14,574 nucleotides of DNA from Actinomycetes bacterium (GTDB lineage: Bacteria; Actinomycetota; Acidimicrobiia; Acidimicrobiales; RAAP-2): positions 1 through 14,574 of the forward strand of contig JAKAZC010000030.1 of the NCBI GenBank assembly GCA_021826655.1, written 5' to 3'. The notes under the pieces are model-generated. The model was given only the letters and a program-made list of their open reading frames with translations. It did not search any database and was not told where the DNA came from. How positions within the stretch are numbered: the stretch's first letter is position 1; each line of letters opens with the position of its first letter. This document shows, piece after piece, positions 7,868 to 13,532 of this stretch. The position numbers and the translations under genes are program-made.

Positions 7868-8326
7868 GTGGAGACACCCGCCCTGTCTGGGACGTGGCGA
7901 TTCGGGGCCATATCCGGGACTGCACGCCTCCAGTTCGGGGTGACGGTCGCCGTCATCGTGCTGTCCGCCCTCCTCGTGACCTACCGTCTGGTTCGCTCGG
8001 CCCGCCGTCGCAAGGCAGCGGGCGCCGCCCGCCGAGCCTTCGACGTCGGCGGCCTCGATCACACCGGCTCGTACTCCCCGTCGAGCCGGAGCGGGCCCAT
8101 TGCACGGCCGCGGGACGACACCAGCCAGCCGATGGCACCATCGTTCAATGTCCCCAGACCCGCGCGCCGGACACACACCACGGGGATCGGTCCGGTGGAG
8201 AGACCGGCCCAGATGGTCTCGACGACGACAGGTGTCGTCCCGTCGGCGGAACCGCGGGCAGGTGGACGCCGTCCGGTCGAGCTCCTGGCCATGCCGGTCC
8301 GGCCGCCGGCCCGGCGCCACCGCTGA
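7868..8326 (+). CDS. Small single-pass membrane protein, unknown function
   Basis: This is a 152-residue hypothetical protein. Support for coding comes from G/C-biased third positions along the frame, a leaderless-type promoter placed exactly at the GTG, and a clear membrane segment at about residues 23-42 (FGVTVAVIVLSALLVTYRLV). RSARRRK follows immediately, so by the positive-inside rule the short N-terminus should be outside and the long C-terminus in the cytoplasm. Residues 60-152 are rich in Pro, Arg, Ser and Thr and lack recognisable domains, so they are probably disordered. I do not recognise a family. It lies downstream of metH on the same strand but with its own promoter, and it converges on the dehydrogenase gene at 8402. 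An overlapping frame (7753-8451) lacks comparable features and I treat it as a shadow. Confidence 0.6.
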   Translation: METPALSGTWRFGAISGTARLQFGVTVAVIVLSALLVTYRLVRSARRRKAAGAARRAFDVGGLDHTGSYSPSSRSGPIARPRDDTSQPMAPSFNVPRPARRTHTTGIGPVERPAQMVSTTTGVVPSAEPRAGGRRPVELLAMPVRPPARRHR

Positions 8327-8371
8327 GGCCTCCGTCGGCGTTCGATCCCCAGGAAGTCGACCCTCAGTGGT
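8319..8371. terminator. Possible stem-loop between convergent genes
   Basis: ACCGCTGAGG (8319-8328) can pair with CCTCAGTGGT (8362-8371) over 10 bp with one G-T wobble. The left arm includes the stop codon of the small membrane-protein gene, and the loop is 33 nt. It lies between two convergent genes and resembles the arrangement at 722-775. The long loop and missing T-tract make a terminator role uncertain. Confidence 0.25.
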
Positions 8372-8401
8372 CCGGCGGCGGGCCCCCGAGGACGCTCCCG
8401 G

Positions 8402-9127
8402 TCACAGCGCGAGCGTCGCGCCTCCGTCGACCAGGATTGCCGCACCGTTGATGAATCCGGCCGGTCCCGAGCACAGAAAGGCGGCAACCGAGCCGAAGTC
8501 GCCCGGATCCCCCATGACCCCGGCCCCACCGAGCTCCTTCATGCGGTCGGTGGCGTGGGGGCCGGGGCAGATCATGTTGATCGTGATCCCGCTCGACTCG
8601 GCCGCCAGGTCGTGCGCAGCCGTCTTGAGCCATCCCCACAGCCCCACCCGGGCGGTGTTGGAGAGGGCGAGCATCGGTGCTGCCTGCCGCACGGTGTAGG
8701 ACGTGATGCAGCAGATGCGACCCCATCCCGACTCCCGCATGTGGGGAATGGCCTCGCGTGCCAGTCGGATCGAGGTCGTCAGATTGGCGTTGATCGCCGA
8801 CTCGAGCGCGTCGTCCGTCACCTCGAGCGCCCGCCCCGGAGGAGGGCCTCCGGCATTCGCCACCACGATGTCCAATCCCCCGAACCGCTCCACCGTGGCC
8901 GCCACCAGCCGGGCCGGCTCCCCGGGGTCGGTCACATCGCCGATGCACATGTCGGCCTGACCCCCCGCCCCGACGACCGCCCGGCGGGCCTCGTCGAGCG
9001 CCCCGGGAGTCCGTCCGGAGAGCATCACCCGAACGCCCTCGGCGGCGAGCGCCAGCGCCGTGGCACGCCCGAGACCACGCGATCCGGCCGTGACCAGTCC
9101 CACTTTCCCGTCGATCCCCAGATCCAT
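8402..9127 (-). CDS. Atypical short-chain dehydrogenase/reductase (FabG-like, altered active site)
   Basis: The 241-residue product has the SDR Rossmann fold layout. The cofactor loop is TAGSRGLG (13-20) where TGGxxxGIG is usual, followed by GDVTD (63-67), VANAGG (89-94), Asn115, and ITS with Ser143. The expected YxxxK catalytic pair is absent: the matching place, 13 residues after Ser143, reads SNTAR, giving Ser156 and Arg160. The C-terminus INMICPGPHATDR is normal. A 'BKR-like SDR' subgroup that departs from both the NAD motif and the catalytic tetrad has been described, and this protein fits it. Substrate and activity are unknown. I chose ATG 9127 because the GAGGAG (9139-9144) lies 11 nt upstream. 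The alternative GTG 9137-9139 overlaps that ribosome-binding site. It is the last gene of the minus-strand block, 54 bp after the M24 peptidase gene. Confidence 0.85.
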   Translation of the reverse strand: MDLGIDGKVGLVTAGSRGLGRATALALAAEGVRVMLSGRTPGALDEARRAVVGAGGQADMCIGDVTDPGEPARLVAATVERFGGLDIVVANAGGPPPGRALEVTDDALESAINANLTTSIRLAREAIPHMRESGWGRICCITSYTVRQAAPMLALSNTARVGLWGWLKTAAHDLAAESSGITINMICPGPHATDRMKELGGAGVMGDPGDFGSVAAFLCSGPAGFINGAAILVDGGATLAL

Positions 9128-9138
9128 GTGCTGATCCA

Positions 9139-9144
9139 CTCCTC
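9139..9144 (-). promoter_or_regulatory. Ribosome-binding site deciding the dehydrogenase start
   Basis: GAGGAG on the minus strand overlaps the possible GTG start (9137-9139) and precedes the ATG at 9125-9127 by 11 nt. A start codon cannot use a ribosome-binding site that overlaps it, so the ATG is favoured despite the slightly long spacing. Confidence 0.5.
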
Positions 9145-9181
9145 AAGCTGTGCGTTCCGGCGTGGTCGACGGCGGACCGGG

Positions 9182-10309
9182 TCAGCCGTCGACCACTACC
9201 AGCCGGTGGTCGGCCGTGTTGAGCGACTCCGGCTCCCCGTCCGGCCCTACCACCACGATGTCCTCGAGCCGCATGCCGAAACGACCAGGATGGTAGATGC
9301 CGGGCTCGACCGAGAACGCATGCCCGGGAACCAGCACCTCGTCGTTGCCCACCACCAGATATGGGTCTTCGTGCTCCTCGATGCCGATTCCGTGCCCGGT
9401 CCGGTGAACGAACAAGTCGCCGTGACCCGCCTCTTCGATGACCGTCCGGGCCGCCCGGTCGACCGAGGCCGCCGTCACCCCGGCACGGGCGGTGCCCACA
9501 GCGGTCTGCTGCGCCCGGAGCAGGACCTCATAGCATTCGGCGACCTCGTCGGAGGGGGCGCCGGTGACCACCGTCCGGGTGATGTCCGAGCAGTAACCGG
9601 GTCCCCCGTCCAACGAGAGGGACCCACCGAAGTCGCACACGACCGTCTCGCCCCGGGCGATCATCCGCCCCCCGGGTTCGTGGTGGGGACTGGCGGCGTT
9701 GGGCCCACTGCCGACGATGGCGAAGTTCACGGCGCGGTGTCCCTCGGACACGAGCAGCGCACCGAGGCGGGCGGACACCTCTGCCTCGGTCCGGCCCACC
9801 AACGGGATCCCGCCCGACTGCAGCACGGCCGCGACCCGGTCGGCGGCCGCTGCCGCGGCCCGGAGCGCGGCAACCTCGTCGGCATCCTTCACGGCCCGGA
9901 TGGGCGAGGTCACCCGAGACGCATCGATCCAGTCGCTGTCGGGAAGTCGTCGTTGCAATGCCAGTACCGTGGTGGCCCAGGCGCGGTCGGACACGGCGAG
10001 CCGGGCCGAGCCGTGCCGCCGGAGGAGGTCGACGACGAGGTCGAGTGGGTCCTCGGCATCCGACCAGGGGCGGATCTCGACGAGTCCTTCGGGATCGGGC
10101 ACCCGGGGCGCCTCCAGACCGGGTACGACCAGGACCGCGTCCCCCGTCGCCGGAAGGACCAGGACCGTCAGCCGCTCGAGCGGCATCGCACGGTAGCCGG
10201 TCAGCCAGGGGAGGTCCGCACCATGGGAGAGCAGCATCGCGTCCACTCCGAGCGACCCCATTCGCTCCCGGACCCGCGCGATCCGGTCGGACCGGGCACC
10301 CGCGCTCAT
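9182..10309 (-). CDS. M24 family metallopeptidase, Xaa-Pro aminopeptidase-like
   Basis: The predicted role is cleavage of peptides next to proline by a two-metal cytosolic peptidase. The 375 residues split into an N-terminal creatinase-type domain (about 1-135, with SDRIARVRERM and DLPWLTGYRA) and a pita-bread catalytic domain. All five metal ligands are visible: Asp226 (CDFGG), Asp242 (YCSDITRT), His306 (HRTGHGIG), Glu335 (VEPGIY) and Glu349 (MRLEDIV). The first two ligands are 16 residues apart, where about 11 is usual, because of a small SLSLDGGP-like insertion. ATG 10309 is the start: it overlaps the lipBA stop in an ATGA arrangement, and the longer in-frame extension to 10477 would lie inside the LipA coding region and is Arg/Pro-rich. 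No strong Shine-Dalgarno is seen, so translation is probably coupled to lipBA. Aminopeptidase P versus prolidase cannot be settled from the sequence. Confidence 0.92.
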   Translation of the reverse strand: MSAGARSDRIARVRERMGSLGVDAMLLSHGADLPWLTGYRAMPLERLTVLVLPATGDAVLVVPGLEAPRVPDPEGLVEIRPWSDAEDPLDLVVDLLRRHGSARLAVSDRAWATTVLALQRRLPDSDWIDASRVTSPIRAVKDADEVAALRAAAAAADRVAAVLQSGGIPLVGRTEAEVSARLGALLVSEGHRAVNFAIVGSGPNAASPHHEPGGRMIARGETVVCDFGGSLSLDGGPGYCSDITRTVVTGAPSDEVAECYEVLLRAQQTAVGTARAGVTAASVDRAARTVIEEAGHGDLFVHRTGHGIGIEEHEDPYLVVGNDEVLVPGHAFSVEPGIYHPGRFGMRLEDIVVVGPDGEPESLNTADHRLVVVDG

Positions 10310-12063
10310 GTCCGTACCGATGTGGGGAGGACCGTCACCGGGGCACCGCCGCCAGTGGCGCCGGCCGCCTCTCGGGCGTGGTAGCTCGATCGGGTCAGCG
10401 GTGAGGACTGCACATGGGCGAACCCGAGGGACTCGCCCACCCGGCGGAGGTCGGCGAACTCGTCGGGTCGCCACCACCGGGCGACGGGCAGGTGTCTCGT
10501 GCTCGGGCGCAGGTACTGACCCAGGGTGACGATGTCGACACCGACTGCCCGGAGGTCGGCCAACGTGGCGACCACCTCGTCCTCGCGCTCTCCCATCCCG
10601 AGGATGATGCCCGACTTGGTCGTGAGCCCGGCGGCGGCCGAGCGGGCGAGGACGGTCAGGCTCCGGGCGTAGCCGGCCGACGGACGGACCGCCCGCTGCA
10701 GCCGTGGCACCGTCTCGATGTTGTGGTTGAGCACGTCCGGGCGGGCGTCGAGGATGGTCTGCAACGACATCCGGTCGCCCTTGACGTCAGAGATCAGGAC
10801 TTCGACGGCGGTGCCCGGGCTCGTCGCCCGCACCGCCCGGATCGTCCGGGCGAACGCACCGGCACCGCCGTCCGGAAGGTCGTCCCGGGCCACGCACGTG
10901 ATCACCGCGTGGGCCAGGCCCATTCGTGAGATCGCATCGGCGACCCGGTCGGGCTCCGTGACGTCGAGTGGCAACGGGTGGCGGGTATCCACCTGGCAGA
11001 AGGCACAGGCCCGGGTGCAACGCGATCCGTTGATCATGAAGGTGGCGGTGCCGTCGGACCAGCACTCGAAGATGTTCGGGCAACCGGCCTCTTCGCACAC
11101 GGTGACGAGGTCGAGATCACGGATGCCGCGCTGCAGCCCCAGGAATTCGTCGGCCATCGAGGCCTGGACCCGCAGCCACTCGGGCTTGCGGGCCGAGATC
11201 GGGAGCCCAGCACGGGGGTCGACCCCCGACCGGACCAACCGCCGCTCGAGCGCCGTTCCGCTGTCGACTGGCGTGCTGCCGGTGCTGCCGGTGCTGCCGG
11301 TGCTGCCGGTGCTGCCGGTGCTGCCGGTGCTGCCGGTGCTGCCGGTGGCCAGGAACGATACGGGAACGGCACCGACCGGGCCGTTCGAGCCGGCGCCGTC
11401 GGTCACCGCCGTGCAGTCGTCCAGGTCACCCCAGACCTCCTGGGCCGAGTCCAGGACGGCTCGGACGGCGTCGGCCACCGTGACCGGGTACCCCTCGGCA
11501 GCCAGTGAGGTGACCGGTCGGTCGGCGATACCGCACGGCACGATGTGCCCGAACATCGACAGGTCCGTAGAGACGTTGAGACCGAACCCGTGAGTGGTCC
11601 GCCCTCGCGCCGTCCGCACCCCGACGGCGGCGATCTTGCGGGGTCCGGCGTGCCCGTCCCCCGTGGACGCCGGGTCGAACCACACGCCGGGGAAGCCGTC
11701 CATCCGCCCCACCCGGGAGGGCGGAACACCGAGCCGTGTCAACGCACCGATCACCACGCGCTCCACATCCTGGACGTGTCCGGGTCCCCGATGGGGTCCG
11801 GCACCCACCGAACGGATGGGGTAGCCGACCAGTTGGCCCGGGCCGTGGTAGGTGACATCCCCGCCCCGGTCGACCGTCACCAGCTCCGCACCCACCGTGG
11901 CCGGATCGACGAGTACGTGGTCCGGGTCGGCATGTCTCCCGAGGGTGTACACGGGAGCATGCTCGAGCAGCAGGAGGTAGTCGTCGGCCGAGCGTTCGGC
12001 GATACCGCGTTGGAGGTCCCATGCCTCCGTGTAGGCGACACGGCCGAGCCACCGTGCCCTCAT
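10306..12063 (-). CDS. lipB-lipA: LipB-LipA fusion: octanoyltransferase joined to lipoyl synthase
   Basis: One uninterrupted 585-residue frame holds both enzymes that build protein-bound lipoate. Residues 1-220 are LipB, which moves octanoate from acyl carrier protein to the target lysine. It shows RGGDVTYHGPGQLVGYPI (66-83), the catalytic pair Lys143 (PRKIAAVGVR) and Cys177 (VPCGI), and GFGLNV (159-164). Residues 221-275 are a linker containing eight Gly-Ser-Thr units (241-264). Residues 276-585 are LipA, the radical SAM enzyme that inserts two sulfurs. It has the auxiliary-cluster cysteines 323, 328 and 334, the radical SAM cluster CTRACAFC (349, 353, 356), and the RSSY motif (558-561). Both catalytic sets are complete, so both activities are expected. 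The start is ATG 12063, and no clear ribosome-binding site precedes it. It lies 62 bp after the E2 gene, its likely substrate, and its stop overlaps the M24 start. I found no convincing internal start for a separate LipA. Confidence 0.93.
   Translation of the reverse strand: MRARWLGRVAYTEAWDLQRGIAERSADDYLLLLEHAPVYTLGRHADPDHVLVDPATVGAELVTVDRGGDVTYHGPGQLVGYPIRSVGAGPHRGPGHVQDVERVVIGALTRLGVPPSRVGRMDGFPGVWFDPASTGDGHAGPRKIAAVGVRTARGRTTHGFGLNVSTDLSMFGHIVPCGIADRPVTSLAAEGYPVTVADAVRAVLDSAQEVWGDLDDCTAVTDGAGSNGPVGAVPVSFLATGSTGSTGSTGSTGSTGSTGSTGSTPVDSGTALERRLVRSGVDPRAGLPISARKPEWLRVQASMADEFLGLQRGIRDLDLVTVCEEAGCPNIFECWSDGTATFMINGSRCTRACAFCQVDTRHPLPLDVTEPDRVADAISRMGLAHAVITCVARDDLPDGGAGAFARTIRAVRATSPGTAVEVLISDVKGDRMSLQTILDARPDVLNHNIETVPRLQRAVRPSAGYARSLTVLARSAAAGLTTKSGIILGMGEREDEVVATLADLRAVGVDIVTLGQYLRPSTRHLPVARWWRPDEFADLRRVGESLGFAHVQSSPLTRSSYHAREAAGATGGGAPVTVLPTSVRT
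11272..11343. repeat. 9-bp tandem repeat encoding the (Gly-Ser-Thr)8 LipB-LipA linker
   Basis: On the plus strand GGTGCTGCC occurs seven times without error at 11281-11343. An eighth copy at 11272-11280 has C for G in its first base. On the coding minus strand each unit reads GGC AGC ACC (Gly-Ser-Thr); the variant ends ACG and still encodes Thr. The unit is a multiple of three, so gain or loss of copies changes only linker length. Identical synonymous codons across copies point to recent slippage or unequal exchange, not conserved protein sequence. Confidence 0.97.
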
Positions 12064-12092
12064 CGACGACGCCGACCGGGTGTGCGCCGGAA

Positions 12093-12107
12093 TGCCGGTG
12101 CCCGGCA
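12093..12107. other. Small stem-loop between E2 and lipBA genes
   Basis: TGCCGG-TGC-CCGGCA is a 6-bp perfect stem with a 3-nt loop in the 62-nt gap between the E2 stop and the lipBA start. No T-tract follows on the minus strand. It could be a processing or attenuation element lowering lipBA relative to E2, or chance at this GC content. Confidence 0.2.
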
Positions 12108-12125
12108 GGTCCCCGCCACGGCCGC

Positions 12126-13532
12126 CTAGAGCTCGCCGGCCCAGTCGCGGTCGTCCAGGATGGTCGACAGCCGGGACAGGAAACGTGCCACGTAGGCGCC
12201 GTCGACGGCGCGATGATCGAAGTTCATTGCGACCAGCCCTATCGAGTGGATACCGATCGTCTCCGTCCCGTCGGGCAGTTCGACGACGACCGGCTTCCGG
12301 GACACGCCGTCCGTCGACAGGATCGCCACCTGGGGCTGATTGATGATCGCCCCGGTGATCAGCGTGCCGAACGGGCCGGCATTGGTGATCGAGAACGTCC
12401 CATCGCTGATGTCGTCGAGGCTCAGCCGCTTGGTGCGGGCACGGTCGGCGACGTCACGGATCCGACGGGCCATGCCCCGAAGGTTCAGCTCCTCCGCCCG
12501 GTGCACCACCGGGACGATGAGCCCCTCGTTGTCCAGGTCTACGGCGATGCCCAGGTTGATGTCGCGATGGACGACCAGGGCGTCGTCGCCGACGGAGGCG
12601 TTCAGGTGAGGGAACTCGGCCAGGGCCTCGACCGACGCCCGGGCGACGAAGGGAAGGTAGGTCAAGGTGAACCCCTCCTCCTCGCGGAAGCGCCCACCGT
12701 GGAGCCGGCGAACCTGCTCCACCCGCTCGTAGTCGATCTCCTTCACCATCAACGTATGAGCGGAGGTGGCCTTCGACCGGACCATGTGCTCGGCGGTCCG
12801 GCGTCGGATGTTGGTGAACGGGACGATCTCGTCCCGGTCCGTCGAGGCCGGTGCGGCGACCGGTGCCAGTGCACCGGGAGGCACGGGCGTCCGGGCGGAG
12901 TGGATGCTCGGGACCTCCGAGGGGACCGTGCCCCGCTCGATGATCGATTCCACGTCGGCCCGGGTGATCCGTCCGCCGAGACCGCTACCGGGGATCGATG
13001 CGGGATCGAGTCCATGGTCGCTGAGCAGGCGGCGCACCACCGGGGACAGGACCCGCGTCTGGTCGACCGCACCGGGAGGTTCCGCGGCTGCGGGCGCGGC
13101 CGTCGGAGGGACGACGGCTGCGGCTTCGGGTCGATCCGGGGTCACGGCGCCCGCCGGCTGGTCGGACAACGGAGGCAGCGGTGCGGTCGGACCGGGCGGG
13201 GTCGGCGTCGGTGGGATCGCCGTGGCGACAGGGGCCGGGTCCGGGGACCGGGGCTGGGGCTGGGCGGCTGGGTCCGCGGTCGGTCCGGCCGCCGATCCGG
13301 GTGCGGCGATCACGGCGAGGGCGACACCGACGTCGACCGTGTCGCCCTCCTGGACGAGGATGGCGGTCAGCACCCCTTCGGCCGGAGACGGGACCTCGGA
13401 GTCGACCTTGTCGGTCGACACCTCGAAGAGCGGCTCGTCCCGGGCGACCGTGTCACCGACGGCCTTGAACCACTTGGTGATGGTTCCTTCGGTCACGGTC
13501 TCGCCGAGCTGCGGCATCGTCACGTCAGGCAA
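12126..13532 (-). CDS. sucB: 2-oxoacid dehydrogenase E2, dihydrolipoamide acyltransferase
   Basis: This is the core acyltransferase of a pyruvate, 2-oxoglutarate or branched-chain 2-oxoacid dehydrogenase complex. Its domains in 468 residues are as follows. One lipoyl domain (1-77) has the modified lysine Lys42 in STDKVDSEV. A long Pro/Ala linker (about 78-160) follows. The E1/E3-binding domain (161-200) has SPVVRRLLSDHGLD and GLGGRITRADV. A second linker leads to the catalytic domain (about 234-468) with FDHRAVDG, whose His440 and Asp444 are the active-site pair. The start is TTG 13532: AAGGGGG lies 7 nt upstream and the protein then begins PDVTMPQLGETVTEG, as lipoyl domains do. It overlaps the lpd stop by 8 nt, which implies coupled translation. 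Sequence alone does not separate the E2p, E2o and E2b types, so the symbol is provisional. The LipB-LipA fusion that should lipoylate it is encoded next. Confidence 0.93.
   Translation of the reverse strand: MPDVTMPQLGETVTEGTITKWFKAVGDTVARDEPLFEVSTDKVDSEVPSPAEGVLTAILVQEGDTVDVGVALAVIAAPGSAAGPTADPAAQPQPRSPDPAPVATAIPPTPTPPGPTAPLPPLSDQPAGAVTPDRPEAAAVVPPTAAPAAAEPPGAVDQTRVLSPVVRRLLSDHGLDPASIPGSGLGGRITRADVESIIERGTVPSEVPSIHSARTPVPPGALAPVAAPASTDRDEIVPFTNIRRRTAEHMVRSKATSAHTLMVKEIDYERVEQVRRLHGGRFREEEGFTLTYLPFVARASVEALAEFPHLNASVGDDALVVHRDINLGIAVDLDNEGLIVPVVHRAEELNLRGMARRIRDVADRARTKRLSLDDISDGTFSITNAGPFGTLITGAIINQPQVAILSTDGVSRKPVVVELPDGTETIGIHSIGLVAMNFDHRAVDGAYVARFLSRLSTILDDRDWAGEL

Noticed and set aside
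7753..8451. An overlapping plus-strand frame around the small membrane-protein gene
   Set aside because: It lacks a membrane segment, promoter and ribosome-binding site, and it runs past the stop of the better-supported frame into the convergent gene's end.
8555..10384. A 609-codon plus-strand frame across the dehydrogenase and M24 genes
   Set aside because: It spans two confident minus-strand genes and their gap, its sequence is low-complexity Arg/Gly/His/Pro, and it has no recognisable domain.
10310..10477. N-terminal extension of the M24 peptidase
   Set aside because: It lies wholly inside the LipA coding sequence and is Arg/Pro-rich; the ATGA overlap gives a better start.
11272..11343. 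The tandem 9-bp array as a CRISPR or non-coding repeat
   Set aside because: There are no spacers, the unit is far too short, and it is translated in frame within lipBA.
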